Below are positions 16,727 through 26,784 of a stretch of DNA of 64,000 bases, piece by piece. Numbering within the stretch: the stretch's first letter is position 1; each line of letters opens with the position of its first letter. A program made the position numbers and the translations under genes. The notes beneath the pieces were generated by a model, which searched no databases, was not told the DNA's origin, and was given only the letters and a program-made list of their open reading frames with translations. The DNA comes from Burkholderiales bacterium (GTDB taxonomy: Bacteria > Pseudomonadota > Gammaproteobacteria > Burkholderiales > UBA11063), in NCBI GenBank assembly GCA_020697255.1, contig JAJFBE010000004.1, positions 168,662 through 232,661 of the forward strand, given 5' to 3'.

Positions 16727-19179
16727 ATAGATGCTGCTAAACGTAGTAGATCAGCAAAAATTCCAGCAGCTGTAACTTCAGCGCCAGCTCCCGGTCCCTG
16801 AATAATAATCGGTTGATTCCCGCAATAACGCTTTGAATGAATAATCAACATATTATCTGTTCCACGTAAGCGATTAAAAGGATGATCTTGCTTACACGGC
16901 ACAATTGAAACACTTAATGTTTTATTTTCTTTAATGCTAGCTACATAACGGAGTTTCTCATTATTTTTATTGGCTTTTTCCACCATTTTTTGCATAGCAT
17001 CATCACATTCAGAAACCCGGGACATAAATTCATCAAGGCTACATTTACGCAAATTGGCAGGGACTAAATTGATAATTTCAATTTCGTTAATTGAAACATC
17101 ATGACCAATTTCACGAGCCAGGCAGATTAGTTTGCGTCCTATATCCCTGCCGGATAAATCTTCTCGCGGATCAGGTTCAGTATAGCCCAGCTGTTTAGCC
17201 TCTTTTATCGCTTCAGAAAACTTTCTACCAGCAGCTAATTCATTAAAAATATAACTAAGCGTGCCTGACACAATACCTTCAATCGCAGTTATCTCATCTC
17301 CTGTTTTAATCAAATCACCAATTGTTGTGATTACTGGTAATCCGGCACAAACAGTTGCTTCATATAAATACTGACATTTATTATCTCTAACTGCCGCTTT
17401 CAATTCTTTATAGTAGCTAAGCTTACTCTCACCATTTGCATATTTGTTTGGTGTAATAATGCTAATTCCCTTTTTGGCAAAATCAAGATACCTCTTTGAA
17501 ACATCAACACTTGCCGTACAATCTATAATAACAGCATTGGGAACATCATCAGATACTATATGCTCTACAAATTTAGATATATCCGATGCAGCCGTGCTCT
17601 TTTTTAAACCAGACTCCCACTTATCCAAATCTATACGACTGTTTGAAAGCAACATTTTTTGGCTACTCATTATACCTTTAATCGATAAATTTAGCTGATA
17701 TTTGGCCTTCAAACCCTCTAACTCACTTGCAATTTGTTTAAGTAATGTTTTACCCACACCACCTGGGCCAATCAATCCTATAGATAAGGTTTTATCGGAT
17801 AAATAAAATCCAGCATGTAGTGCCTGCAATGCCTTATTCACATCATTATTACTAATTACTATAGATATATTTCTCTCTGATGAACCTTGTGCCAGAGCCC
17901 TGATATTTACATTAGCTTTAGTTAAACTATCACATACCTTGCCTGCAGCACCAACTGTACCAATCATTTCTTCACCTACAGCAGCAACTATTGAACAGTT
18001 TGGATCTGAAGTAATTTTTACTATACGTTTCCCGGAAATTTCCAGGTGTAATCTCTCTTGTAATGTACTAACAGCCAAATCCGCCATTTTATTGTTAACT
18101 GCAAAACAAATTGAATGTTCAGAGTTGGCTTGTGAAATAAGAATTACCGTAACATTTATATCTTTTAATATCTTAAAAATTCGCGCAGCAGCACCGGCAA
18201 CTCCAGCCAAACCGGCACCTTCAACATTAATTAAAGCAATGTCAGATACATAGGTTATACCTTTTATCATATATGGCGTTTTTATAGTTTTATTTGAAAT
18301 GTATGTGCCTTTTGCACTAGGGTTAAAGCTATTTTTTATATATAGTGGAATATTCTCAGATTCAACTGGTAAAACCGTCATTGGATAAAGCACGCTGGCA
18401 CCGAAATAAGCTAACTCATGCGCTTCTTTATAAGATAACTGCTCAATCACAAAAGCGGATTTAACCTTTTGTGGATGTGCAGTATAAATACCATCAACAT
18501 CGGTCCAAATATACAAACATTTTGCCTTAAACAGTTTAGCAAAAATAGCTCCTGAATAATCGCTACCGTTACGTCCCAAAATAGTTCTTCGTCCATCCAT
18601 TGTTTTAGCAATAAAACCTGTCACAACTAATTGATCAAACTCTTTATCTTTTACAAATTCTACCAATTCTTTATAGCTTTTTTCCCAATCTATACATACA
18701 ACACCATGTTCAATGTATGAATATAAAATAGAAGATGCATCCAGATATTCAGAATTTCCATTCAGGTTTAGATAAGCATTTAATATCTTTGCTGACCATA
18801 TCTCTCCAAAGCCTAAAACAAAATTTTGAATTTCTGTAGCATATGAACGCACAGTCTTAACCGTATTTAGAATATCCCGGATAAACTCAAAATCTTTACT
18901 CATATTCTTTATCAGGGTTTGTGCATTGCGCTTAATTAGTGTATTGATTAGTTTAATATGCCTTTCTTCAAGCACCTGTAAGTCATGTGAGTATTCATAT
19001 CCACCTCTTGCAAGATCTAAACAATTTTGTAAGGTAGATGTAGTGCCTTTAGTTGCTGAAACTACAATAATCTCTTTTTCGCCACTTAATATCTGTTTTA
19101 CTGCCTTAAGTCTCTCTGCATCGGCTACACTTGAACCGCCAAATTTGTGCACAGTAAAATGATTTTTAACTATCTTCAT
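16723..19179 (-). CDS. thrA: Bifunctional aspartokinase / homoserine dehydrogenase I
   Basis: 818 residues from the ATG at 19179, preceded by GGAAGAG at a good distance; the ATG at 19194 has no such site. The aspartokinase domain starts with KFGGSSVADAERL, two ACT regulatory domains follow (about 300-460), and the homoserine dehydrogenase domain begins IGLIGPGGVGKTLL and contains GIVSGTLSYIFNEL and the TEPDPREDLSGRDIGRK catalytic region. It catalyses the first and third steps of threonine/methionine synthesis; the fused type is threonine-inhibited in enterobacteria. No leader peptide or attenuator fits in the 121 bp before it. The gene is divergent from lysP, so both could share control by lysine/threonine status. 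Confidence 0.97.
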   Translation of the reverse strand: MKIVKNHFTVHKFGGSSVADAERLKAVKQILSGEKEIIVVSATKGTTSTLQNCLDLARGGYEYSHDLQVLEERHIKLINTLIKRNAQTLIKNMSKDFEFIRDILNTVKTVRSYATEIQNFVLGFGEIWSAKILNAYLNLNGNSEYLDASSILYSYIEHGVVCIDWEKSYKELVEFVKDKEFDQLVVTGFIAKTMDGRRTILGRNGSDYSGAIFAKLFKAKCLYIWTDVDGIYTAHPQKVKSAFVIEQLSYKEAHELAYFGASVLYPMTVLPVESENIPLYIKNSFNPSAKGTYISNKTIKTPYMIKGITYVSDIALINVEGAGLAGVAGAAARIFKILKDINVTVILISQANSEHSICFAVNNKMADLAVSTLQERLHLEISGKRIVKITSDPNCSIVAAVGEEMIGTVGAAGKVCDSLTKANVNIRALAQGSSERNISIVISNNDVNKALQALHAGFYLSDKTLSIGLIGPGGVGKTLLKQIASELEGLKAKYQLNLSIKGIMSSQKMLLSNSRIDLDKWESGLKKSTAASDISKFVEHIVSDDVPNAVIIDCTASVDVSKRYLDFAKKGISIITPNKYANGESKLSYYKELKAAVRDNKCQYLYEATVCAGLPVITTIGDLIKTGDEITAIEGIVSGTLSYIFNELAAGRKFSEAIKEAKQLGYTEPDPREDLSGRDIGRKLICLAREIGHDVSINEIEIINLVPANLRKCSLDEFMSRVSECDDAMQKMVEKANKNNEKLRYVASIKENKTLSVSIVPCKQDHPFNRLRGTDNMLIIHSKRYCGNQPIIIQGPGAGAEVTAAGIFADLLRLAASI

Positions 19180-19233
19180 CAAATACTCTTCCATAAAATC
19201 AAAGGTATAATTATAACATTAAAAACTGGTTAA

Positions 19234-19242
19234 TGGTATAAT
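19234..19242 (+). promoter_or_regulatory. Extended -10 promoter for lysP
   Basis: TGGTATAAT matches the extended -10 consensus TGnTATAAT; no good -35 box is visible. Transcription would start near 19249, giving a 5' UTR of about 50 nt that contains the G8 tract. Confidence 0.55.
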
Positions 19243-19283
19243 GAGCCCCTATTTATAGATTAATATAATACTTTTTTACATTT

Positions 19284-19291
19284 GGGGGGGG
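19284..19291 (+). repeat. G8 homopolymer in the lysP 5' UTR
   Basis: Eight consecutive G residues lie 10-17 nt before the lysP ATG, overlapping or abutting the Shine-Dalgarno region (a second GGG follows at 19294-19296). Such tracts slip during replication and can change Shine-Dalgarno spacing. Confidence 0.6.
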
Positions 19292-19300
19292 CAGGGTCTG

Positions 19301-20674
19301 ATGCTGGCAAAAACATTAGAAGCAAGACATTTAAATATGATAGCATTAGGAGGATCCATTGGTACAGGAATATTCCTGGCTAGCGGATATGTGATTAGTG
19401 TGGCAGGCCCAGGAGGTGCATTGCTTGCATACCTTCTTATAGCAATTATGGTATTTTTCCTGATCACCAGCCTTGGTGAATTATCCACTTACCGCCCATC
19501 TACCGGTACCTTCTGCGAATATTCAGGTGATTATGTTAATAAACCTTTTGGTTATGCCATGAGCATAAACTACTGGTTTAACTGGTCTATTACTATTGCC
19601 GCCGAAATTTCTGCAGCTGTTATTGTGATGAAATTTTGGTTTCCGCACGGATCTGATTTGGTTTTTTCCAGCATATTTTTCTTTGCCATATTGATTTTAA
19701 ATTTGTTTGCCGTTAGAGTGTTTGGCGAAGTAGAATACTTTATGTCTATGCTAAAAGTTTTAGTCATAGTTATAGTAATTGTTTTAGGCACCATGCTGGT
19801 TTTAGGACAGCCTAAATTTGGCCTAAATAATTTTACTATTGCAGATGCACCTTTTCATGATAGCTGGAAGGGATTCTTTTCAGTTTTTCTATTAGCCGGT
19901 TTTTCTTTTCAAGGTTCTGAATTAATCGGTGTTGCTTCGGGTGAAGCTAAAGATCCAAGTAAAAGCATACCCAGGGCAGTTAGAAATGTTTTCTGGCGCT
20001 TAATCTTGTTTTATATTTTGGCAACCATGGTTATTAGCTTGCTAATTCCATTTAATGACAAACGTATGGCTTCACAGGATAGTGTAAATGCCAGTCCATT
20101 CACGCTTATATTCTCTCACTATATACCAGGAACAATTGCAGCTAATATTTTAAATTTTGTGATCCTGGTTGCGATTTTATCTGCAGCAAATGCCAGCATG
20201 TACTCGGCAACCCGCACACTATGGTATATGGGACATAGAGGAGAAGCTGCAAAGATATTTTCAAAAACCACTTCATATGGATTACCGATTTATGCTCTAT
20301 TGGCAACCGCATTGGTTGGCTCTACAGTATTTGTCTTCTCATTTATTGGCAATGGAGTATTATTTACCAGGCTGGTGAACGTGTCTTCTACTTGTGGTTT
20401 TATTGCCTGGTTTGGAATTGCACTTAGCCATTATAAATTTAGAAAACATTATATTACTGATATAAGCAAGTTAAGCTATAGAGCTATCTGGTTTCCCTTT
20501 GGTCCAATATTTTCAATGATACTAATTGCTGTAATCATACTGGGGCAAGGTTATAGCCTTATTGAATCATTTAGTTTAAGCGGGCTTCTTGACTCGTATG
20601 GAGCTCCGGTACTTTTTATATTACTGATGGTTTATTATAAAGCTATCCGTAAGAATAAAGAAATAATCAAGTAA
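19301..20674 (+). CDS. lysP: Lysine-specific permease (AAT family)
   Basis: 457 residues with about 12 membrane segments. It is colinear with E. coli LysP over its length: KTLEARHLNMIALGGSIGTGIF, GPGGALLAYLLIAIMVFFL, SLGELSTYRPSTGTF, a helix with NYWFNWSITIA, FSFQGSELIGVASGEAKDPSKSIP and VNASPFTLIF. Family knowledge: LysP is the inner-membrane proton-lysine symporter and in enterobacteria also a lysine sensor. The N-terminal tail is about 11 residues shorter than in E. coli. It is divergent from thrA, which fits aspartate-family amino acid control. A hairpin terminator follows at 20685-20720. Confidence 0.92.
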   Translation: MLAKTLEARHLNMIALGGSIGTGIFLASGYVISVAGPGGALLAYLLIAIMVFFLITSLGELSTYRPSTGTFCEYSGDYVNKPFGYAMSINYWFNWSITIAAEISAAVIVMKFWFPHGSDLVFSSIFFFAILILNLFAVRVFGEVEYFMSMLKVLVIVIVIVLGTMLVLGQPKFGLNNFTIADAPFHDSWKGFFSVFLLAGFSFQGSELIGVASGEAKDPSKSIPRAVRNVFWRLILFYILATMVISLLIPFNDKRMASQDSVNASPFTLIFSHYIPGTIAANILNFVILVAILSAANASMYSATRTLWYMGHRGEAAKIFSKTTSYGLPIYALLATALVGSTVFVFSFIGNGVLFTRLVNVSSTCGFIAWFGIALSHYKFRKHYITDISKLSYRAIWFPFGPIFSMILIAVIILGQGYSLIESFSLSGLLDSYGAPVLFILLMVYYKAIRKNKEIIK

Positions 20675-20684
20675 GCAAAGATTT

Positions 20685-20720
20685 ACCACTACCTGCCCTA
20701 GTAAGTAGTGGTTTTATATT
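20685..20720 (+). terminator. Rho-independent terminator of lysP
   Basis: Arms ACCACTAC (20685-20692) and GTAGTGGT (20705-20712) are followed by TTTTATATT, 10 bp after the lysP stop codon. Confidence 0.75.
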
Positions 20721-20792
20721 ATTTGTGGAGCCTACCTTTTATGTTCTGAATCAGCATTAGTTATATTTAGGCATTAATAATTAATCAAAAAC

Positions 20793-20821
20793 ATATCCCT
20801 TACTTGATAAGCAAGGGATAT
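20793..20821 (-). terminator. Hairpin beyond the secreted gene at 20852
   Basis: Arms ATATCCCTT and AAGGGATAT pair perfectly. It lies 30 bp past the stop of the minus-strand gene, in the place for its terminator. The T-tract is weak. Confidence 0.5.
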
Positions 20822-20851
20822 TAGGTGTTACTCTAAAATTATTGATTATTT

Positions 20852-21502
20852 TTATTTGGTATGAACTACTACAGCCGTATCCTGATTCTCTTTGTCCGAA
20901 TCTGATCTTGAATATGGATGACCCACAAAATTGCATGTTCCTTCCAGCCTACCTGTCACATCTCCGCCTTCGTATGTCAAAGTCGTGCCTAATTCATGAT
21001 TATTTCCTTTAGATTTTTCACTATCATTTACATCAATCTTAATAAGCATATTGGTAGAGGAAGATTTTAGTTTGGAAGAAAAAATTGGTATCCTACTATC
21101 TTTAAACGAAAAATGACGGACTATATCCTCGTCTATATCAGCCTCCACATCTTCGACTTCAATTTTATAATCATTTGTTTTTTCACGTATCTCTTTATTT
21201 ATCTTTTTATTTATTGCATCAATAAAATCATAAATAAGTACTTCTTGGTTACTTTTATATGCTCCCCAGAAGACAAAATTATACTCATCTCCAGATTTGA
21301 CTATCCCATTATCAGCTGTTTTAGTTTTGTTTAACTCAAAATGTTGAACAAATGCTCTAAACCCATCTAGTTGTTTTGCATATATTTTAAACGAGCAACG
21401 AAAATTTATATCACCATTGTATCCTTTTGCATAAGCCACATTTGAATATAAAGACAAACCCAATAAACCACATAAATAGCTAACTTTTTTAATTTTGTTC
21501 AT
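20852..21502 (-). CDS. Small secreted protein of unknown function
   Basis: 216 residues. A signal peptide (KKVSYLCGLLGLSLYSNVAYA) is followed by INFRCSFKIYAK and a late cysteine (EGTCNFVGHPY), giving the early-Cys/late-Cys layout of the other secreted proteins here. The middle is charged and lysine/aspartate rich, with VEDVEADIDEDI. It lies between the convergent genes lysP and mrp, the same setting as the other accessory proteins. A strong hairpin lies about 42 bp upstream. Function unknown. Confidence 0.7.
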   Translation of the reverse strand: MNKIKKVSYLCGLLGLSLYSNVAYAKGYNGDINFRCSFKIYAKQLDGFRAFVQHFELNKTKTADNGIVKSGDEYNFVFWGAYKSNQEVLIYDFIDAINKKINKEIREKTNDYKIEVEDVEADIDEDIVRHFSFKDSRIPIFSSKLKSSSTNMLIKIDVNDSEKSKGNNHELGTTLTYEGGDVTGRLEGTCNFVGHPYSRSDSDKENQDTAVVVHTK

Positions 21503-21543
21503 GTAAAATACCTTTAAGATTAATTTTATTAAAATAAATTAAT

Positions 21544-21586
21544 CTTAAAAGAATAGTTACTCTTTATGAATAACTACTCTTTTAAG
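21544..21586. repeat. Large hairpin upstream of the secreted gene at 20852
   Basis: Two 16-nt arms, 21544-21559 (starting CTTAAAAGA) and 21571-21586 (ending CTTTTAAG), pair with a single mismatch around an 11-nt loop. It is either in the 5' UTR of the secreted gene or upstream of its promoter. A comparable perfect 10-bp hairpin lies 29 bp upstream of the secreted gene at 29083. Confidence 0.5.
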
Positions 21587-21732
21587 ATAACAAGACTACT
21601 TTAAATAGCAATCAGGATAGTATTTTACTAATTTTTATTTGATTTAGTTTACGGAATTTCCGTAGAGAGATGATGAGTTGGGCTTACTGTATGTCATAAG
21701 TGTGCGTGCACGGGGGGAATAACAGTGTATAG

Positions 21733-21753
21733 ATCCCCGATCAGGTCGGGGAT
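21733..21753. repeat. GATCCCCGA-type palindromic repeat
   Basis: Arms ATCCCCGA and TCGGGGAT flank TCAGG; ATGACA follows, and a second GGGGATGACAT occurs at 21769-21779. It belongs to the dispersed hairpins with an ATGACA tail and lies between a secreted gene and the mrp stop. Confidence 0.55.
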
Positions 21754-21796
21754 GACAATTATCACACTGGGGATGACATACTTGGAAAAATGATAA

Positions 21797-22645
21797 TCAG
21801 ACTGCCGATACTTTACCGATTTTGGCGGAATAATCTTTTGGCAATTTTGCTAGCTCAGTTTCAACAGCAGAGGCTAAACCTGCATAAAGTTTGGCAGTAG
21901 GATTTGCCTCATCAAATGCAATTGGTATCCCATTATCCGAGGATTGACGGATATTAATATTTAACGGTAGTTTGGCAAGTATAGGCAAATTATAAGTAGC
22001 AGACAATTTATCGCCGCCATTATCACCAAATATTGCTTCAACATGCCCACAAATACTACAAATATGCGTGCTCATGTTTTCAATAACGCCAAGGCAGGTA
22101 ATGCCCAACTTTTTATACATCTCTACACTTTTGGTAACATCTAAAAGTGCAATATCCTGTGGAGTAGTAACACTCACAACACCAGTGATAGGCATTTTCT
22201 GGCACATAGTCAGGTGAATATCACCAGTTCCTGGCGGCATGTCAATTACCAGATAATCCAGTTCACCCCATTTGGTATCAAACATTAGCTGGTCTAGAGC
22301 TTTATTTACTATTGCACCACGCCAAATTGCCGGCTGCTTTTCACCAATTAAAAAACCAAAGGATAAAATTTTAATTCCATATTTCTCAAGCGGTACAAAA
22401 CATGTATCTGCTACATCAGGTTTAAAGCCCCTTTCCCCTACCAGCATCGGTACCGACGGACCGTAAATATCTGCATCAAGTAAGCCAACAGCAGCTCCGG
22501 TTTTAGACATAGCTATAGCTAAATTTATTGCTGTTGTTGATTTACCTACTCCGCCTTTGCCACTGGTGACTGCGATTATATTCTTTATATTTGCTATCCT
22601 GGATAGTCCTGCCTTCACTTTATGTGCTATAATATCGTTTCTCAT
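21797..22645 (-). CDS. mrp: Iron-sulfur cluster carrier protein Mrp/ApbC
   Basis: 282 residues with the deviant Walker A SGKGGVGKST near residue 30 and a C-x-x-C pair (HICSICG) that holds the bridging Fe-S cluster in the dimer. It carries Fe-S clusters to apoproteins in the cytoplasm. It lacks most of the N-terminal MIP18/DUF59 domain found in the 369-residue E. coli protein; a few residues (DIIAHKVKAGLSRI) precede the ATPase core. It is divergent from metG, a conserved arrangement. Confidence 0.93.
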   Translation of the reverse strand: MRNDIIAHKVKAGLSRIANIKNIIAVTSGKGGVGKSTTAINLAIAMSKTGAAVGLLDADIYGPSVPMLVGERGFKPDVADTCFVPLEKYGIKILSFGFLIGEKQPAIWRGAIVNKALDQLMFDTKWGELDYLVIDMPPGTGDIHLTMCQKMPITGVVSVTTPQDIALLDVTKSVEMYKKLGITCLGVIENMSTHICSICGHVEAIFGDNGGDKLSATYNLPILAKLPLNINIRQSSDNGIPIAFDEANPTAKLYAGLASAVETELAKLPKDYSAKIGKVSAV

Positions 22646-22671
22646 AAAATTTTTCCAGATTTATTTATACT

Positions 22672-24717
22672 ATGCAAAAATTAATTGTTACATGCGCCCT
22701 ACCCTATGCCAATGGGAGCCTTCATATTGGACATATATTAGAACAGATACAGGCAGATATATGGGTACGATTCCATAAAATGCAATCCCATGAATGTTAT
22801 TTCATCTGCGCCTCAGATACGCACGGTACACCAATTATGTTAAAAGCCCAGCACTTTGGTATATCTCCCGAACAATTAATCAAGAATGTTCATAAAGAAC
22901 ATTTAGATGATTTAAGTGCCTTTAGCATTAGCTTTGACAATTACTATAACACACATTCAGAAGAAAGTAAATTATTAGTTTACCAGATATACAATAAACT
23001 AAAAGATAATAATAAAATCTACAGCAAAATTATCAACCAGTTATACGATGAAGAAAAGGGAATGTTCCTACCAGATAGGTTTATCAAAGGAACCTGTCCA
23101 AAATGTAAATCTGTTGATCAATACGGTGATAACTGTGAAATATGTGGCACTACTTATAGCCCGATGGATTTGATTGATCCATATTCTACAATCTCCGGAA
23201 GTAAACCGGTAGTCAAAGAATCAGAACATTATTTTTTTAAATTGAGTGAATGTAGTGAGTTTCTAAGCCAATGGCTAAATGCAGATAATCGTCTCCAGGC
23301 CGAAACTCTAAATAAAATGCAGGAATGGCTAGAATCTGGTCTTCAGGATTGGGATATTTCACGTGATAAGCCATATTTTGGTTTTCAAATACCTGATACT
23401 CAAGATAAATTTTTCTATGTATGGCTTGATGCACCAGTTGGCTATTTATCCAGCTTACTAAATTACTGTAAATCCCATAATATTAACTATGAGGATTTGT
23501 GGCAAGATAAAAACGCTAAACTTTATCATTTTATCGGTAAAGATATACTTTATTTTCATGCTCTTTTTTGGCCGGCGGTTTTAAATTATTCTGATAATAA
23601 AACCCCTGAAAGTATTTTTGCTCATGGGTTTTTAACTGTTAATGGTCAAAAAATGTCAAAATCACGCGGAACATTTATAACTGCCAGAAGCTATCTGGAA
23701 TCAGGTTTATCCCCTACATTTTACCGCTATTATATTGCCAGTAAGCTGAGTAATAAAATTGAAGATATTGATTTATCGTTAGATGATTTTATGGCTCGTG
23801 TTAACTCTGAGTTAGTTGGTAAGTTTGTTAATATTGCAGCCAGAAGCAGTAGTTTTTTAAGTAAATATTTTGATAATAAACTGGCAATAACAATTAAAGA
23901 CCGTAATTTGTTGGATAACATCTTATCAATAAAAGATACTGTTGCCAAATATTATACTGACCGCGAATATAATAAATCTTTACGCACTATTATGTCAATA
24001 GTTGATGAAATAAATTTATACGTTGATAATACTAAACCATGGATACTGGCTAAAGATCCAGATAAACTTGATGATTTACATCAGGTGTGCACTACATTGA
24101 TTAATGCATTTCGCTTAATCAGTATTTATTTAAAACCTGTTGTTCCCGACCTAGTGGCTTCAATTGAAGAATTTTTGAATGTAAAACCACTTATGTGGTC
24201 TGATCTGGATTATCTACTATGTAATCATGCAATAAAACCTTATTCACATTTAATTTCAAGGATAGAACCTAAAATGATAGAAAATATGTTAGAAATAAAC
24301 AAAGCAAATATCGATGCTACAAATAATATAGCTGCCCAGAACAATCATATGGTAGAGGCTAAAGAGCAATACGAAGTTATTGCGGATACTATAAGTATTG
24401 ATGATTTTAGCAAAGTAGATTTACGTGTGGCCAAAATAGTTGATGCCAAGCTGGTTGTTGGTGCAGATAAGTTATTACAAATAACACTAGATATCGGCAA
24501 TGAACAACGTAACGTATTTGCCGGAATTAAATCAGCCTATAAGCCTGAAGATTTAATTGGTAAACATACAATTATGGTAGCTAATCTAGCCCCACGTAAA
24601 ATGAAATTTGGGCTAAGTGAAGGTATGATACTTGCCGCCAGCTTTGAAGATAAAAATAGCGGTATTTATATTTTAGAACCAAATGCTGGTGCACAACCCG
24701 GAATGCGTGTTAGGTAA
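22672..24717 (+). CDS. metG: Methionyl-tRNA synthetase
   Basis: 681 residues. The class I signatures HIGH (18-21, in [10 protein letters not shown]) and KMSKS ([11 protein letters not shown]), and a zinc knuckle C-P-K-C...C-E-I-C in the connective domain are present. A C-terminal EMAPII-like tRNA-binding domain ([26 protein letters not shown]...) makes it the long dimeric type like E. coli MetG. It charges tRNA-Met with methionine. The gap to the divergent mrp is 26 bp, so their promoters overlap. Confidence 0.98.
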   Translation: MQKLIVTCALPYANGSLHIGHILEQIQADIWVRFHKMQSHECYFICASDTHGTPIMLKAQHFGISPEQLIKNVHKEHLDDLSAFSISFDNYYNTHSEESKLLVYQIYNKLKDNNKIYSKIINQLYDEEKGMFLPDRFIKGTCPKCKSVDQYGDNCEICGTTYSPMDLIDPYSTISGSKPVVKESEHYFFKLSECSEFLSQWLNADNRLQAETLNKMQEWLESGLQDWDISRDKPYFGFQIPDTQDKFFYVWLDAPVGYLSSLLNYCKSHNINYEDLWQDKNAKLYHFIGKDILYFHALFWPAVLNYSDNKTPESIFAHGFLTVNGQKMSKSRGTFITARSYLESGLSPTFYRYYIASKLSNKIEDIDLSLDDFMARVNSELVGKFVNIAARSSSFLSKYFDNKLAITIKDRNLLDNILSIKDTVAKYYTDREYNKSLRTIMSIVDEINLYVDNTKPWILAKDPDKLDDLHQVCTTLINAFRLISIYLKPVVPDLVASIEEFLNVKPLMWSDLDYLLCNHAIKPYSHLISRIEPKMIENMLEINKANIDATNNIAAQNNHMVEAKEQYEVIADTISIDDFSKVDLRVAKIVDAKLVVGADKLLQITLDIGNEQRNVFAGIKSAYKPEDLIGKHTIMVANLAPRKMKFGLSEGMILAASFEDKNSGIYILEPNAGAQPGMRVR

Positions 24718-24731
24718 TTAGATAAGCAGTA

Positions 24732-25316
24732 ATGAAACAATTGGTATTGGCTTCAAATAATCCAGGTAAAATTAAAGAATTTAGTAGTATCTTTAAGGCT
24801 ATTGGAATTGAAATTATTCCGCAAGCAAAGCTAAACGTACCTGAAGTGGATGAGCCATATTTTACCTTTATAGAAAATGCATTGCATAAAGCAAGACACT
24901 GCAGTAAAATCACGGGCCTTCCTGCCCTTGCCGATGATTCTGGTTTATGTGTCAACGCCCTAGACGGACAACCGGGGGTATTTTCTGCCCGCTTTGCCGG
25001 TGAACCGCGAAATGATGTAAAAAATAATATAAAATTAGTTGAGGAAATGCAATCGCATACTGATAAATCTGCTCATTATTATTGCATCCTGGTCATGGTA
25101 CGTAGTTTTGAGGATCCGCAACCCATTATTGCAGATGGTTATTTATACGGTGAGATAGTTGATACCGCACAAGGTAGCGGCGGATTTGGTTACAATCCGC
25201 ATTTTTATCTACCAGAATATAAAATGACTATGGCAGAACTAGATGATAAAATCAGAAATCAAATCAGTCACCGAGCATTGGCAATTAAAAGCTTATTGGA
25301 TAAATTGGATATATAA
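24732..25316 (+). CDS. rdgB: dITP/XTP pyrophosphatase (RdgB/HAM1 family)
   Basis: 194 residues with the family start LVLASNNPGKIKEF and ADDSGLCV...PGVFSARFAG. It hydrolyses non-canonical purine nucleotides (dITP, XTP) and keeps them out of DNA. It follows metG by 14 bp, probably in one transcript. Confidence 0.95.
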   Translation: MKQLVLASNNPGKIKEFSSIFKAIGIEIIPQAKLNVPEVDEPYFTFIENALHKARHCSKITGLPALADDSGLCVNALDGQPGVFSARFAGEPRNDVKNNIKLVEEMQSHTDKSAHYYCILVMVRSFEDPQPIIADGYLYGEIVDTAQGSGGFGYNPHFYLPEYKMTMAELDDKIRNQISHRALAIKSLLDKLDI

Positions 25317-25325
25317 TTATATGTC

Positions 25326-25345
25326 TGGGCCAAGCCCGAGGATGA
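25326..25345. repeat. Degenerate palindromic repeat with ATGACA tail
   Basis: TGGGC-CAA-GCCCGA is followed by GGATGACAAG, resembling the right half of the 21733 element. It lies between rdgB and the rhodanese gene. Confidence 0.4.
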
Positions 25346-25365
25346 CAAGAGAGGAATAGAATATA

Positions 25366-25734
25366 ATGCAACATCAGACAAATTTTTTACAACTTGTTGA
25401 AGAATATAGACCATTAGTTAAGGAAACTGATGTACCTACAGTTAAAACTAAATTGGATGCTAAAGAAGATTTTATTCTAATTGATGTAAGAGAAGACCAC
25501 GAATGGTCCCAGGGGCACCTACCTACAGCAATTCATATGAGCCGCGGCATTATTGAGCGCGATATTGAAAAAACCGTGCCAAACAAATCTGCACCTATTA
25601 TACTCTACTGCGGAGGAGGCTTTCGCTCAGTACTATCAGCTTATAGTTTGCAAAAAATGGGTTACACCAATGTTATATCCATGGATGGTGGCGTACGCGA
25701 TTGGTTAAACCATGGGTATAGATTAGAAATCTAA
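25366..25734 (+). CDS. Rhodanese-like sulfurtransferase
   Basis: 122 residues forming a single rhodanese domain: FILIDVREDHEWSQGHLPTAIHM, then the active-site loop YCGGGFRS with its cysteine, and NVISMDGGVRDW. It transfers sulfur as a persulfide in the cytoplasm; the donor and acceptor are unknown. A GAGAGGAA Shine-Dalgarno lies just before the ATG. Confidence 0.88.
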   Translation: MQHQTNFLQLVEEYRPLVKETDVPTVKTKLDAKEDFILIDVREDHEWSQGHLPTAIHMSRGIIERDIEKTVPNKSAPIILYCGGGFRSVLSAYSLQKMGYTNVISMDGGVRDWLNHGYRLEI

Positions 25735-25767
25735 TACTTTGGATATACTAAAATTCAGGGGTTTATA

Positions 25768-26784
25768 TTGCACCGGCGTTACTTAAATTTTGAAGCAGAA
25801 GCAGTTGCTCTAGGATTACGAGCTGGTATTTTGAGCACCGTTTTTAGCATTATTTTCGCTATATATGCACATAACAACCTTAATTTTATTCTTGCTATAC
25901 TTGGTGTATTTATTGGTACTCTGGTACAAATAGAAGGTCTAAAATTATCAACTTTAGTGCAAGTTAAACATGGTTTAGCTATAAGTATTGGCGCGGGAAT
26001 CACAGTAGCTTTAGGTAGTGCTACAGCCCATCACCCATTGCTTTTATCTTTAGGCCTACTAATTTTTATGCTCCCGGTGGGATTAGCTACAGGTAGCAAA
26101 GCAATAACTTCTGCTACAGTTTTATTTACTTCCAATATGTTTATTGTTGGCTCAGGTTTACCTGCAGCAATACCCCATGCAATTATGTACGGAGTATATT
26201 TTTGTATTGGTGGCTTAATCCTGGTATTAAGTGGCTATTTGCAGAATTTAGTCTTTGGTAATCGATATAATATTGAACCTTATACTTCCCCCGGTACTAA
26301 TCAAATATTCACGATAAATACTAAAAACTTAAAATTTGCGCTAAAACTAGCAATTGCTGTTTGCTCTGCAAATGCAATTGCTGGGTACTTAAAGCTACCG
26401 CAGCAGTACTGTGCACCAATGACTGCATTATTAGTTTTACGCGCTGATCATCATGTCGCAGTAAAACGTCTTCACCATCGCTTTTTTGGGACCTTGATTG
26501 GTAGTATTTTAGCTATTGGGTTAATTTTGTTAATCCAGGATAAATTGATTTTAGCAGTTTTAATGCTGCCAATTATGTTCCTGATTGTGGTTTCAATGGC
26601 AAAGCATTATGGGGCATATGTATTTTTTCTGACTATTATGGTTACTATTTTATTTAATCTAATTGAATTTAATGGGGTAATGGTAGTTGTAGAACGAATC
26701 TTATTTACCTTACTTGGCATTAGCCTAGTCGTAGCTGTAATATACCTTCCAAAACTAATGTCTGGAATTATGAATAAATTTTAG
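25768..26784 (+). CDS. FUSC-family membrane protein (aromatic acid exporter type)
   Basis: 338 residues with about ten hydrophobic segments in two sets. The second half holds LPQQYCAPMTALLVLRADHHVAVKRLHHRFFGTLIGSILA, the FUSC signature (H-R-x-x-G-T-x-x-G). Such proteins export aromatic acids or other organic anions from the inner membrane. It starts at TTG with CAGGGG 7 nt upstream. Its end overlaps the convergent secreted gene by 4 bp. A decayed 120-bp copy of its 3' end lies at 28919-29040. Confidence 0.8.
   Translation: MHRRYLNFEAEAVALGLRAGILSTVFSIIFAIYAHNNLNFILAILGVFIGTLVQIEGLKLSTLVQVKHGLAISIGAGITVALGSATAHHPLLLSLGLLIFMLPVGLATGSKAITSATVLFTSNMFIVGSGLPAAIPHAIMYGVYFCIGGLILVLSGYLQNLVFGNRYNIEPYTSPGTNQIFTINTKNLKFALKLAIAVCSANAIAGYLKLPQQYCAPMTALLVLRADHHVAVKRLHHRFFGTLIGSILAIGLILLIQDKLILAVLMLPIMFLIVVSMAKHYGAYVFFLTIMVTILFNLIEFNGVMVVVERILFTLLGISLVVAVIYLPKLMSGIMNKF

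Noticed and set aside
19180..19300. thr-type attenuator or lysine riboswitch between thrA and lysP
   Set aside because: Only 121 bp are available, no Thr/Ile- or Lys-rich leader peptide and no terminator hairpin were seen, and the lysine riboswitch is longer.
23237..23434. Minus-strand frames within metG
   Set aside because: They are shadows of the synthetase gene without independent support.
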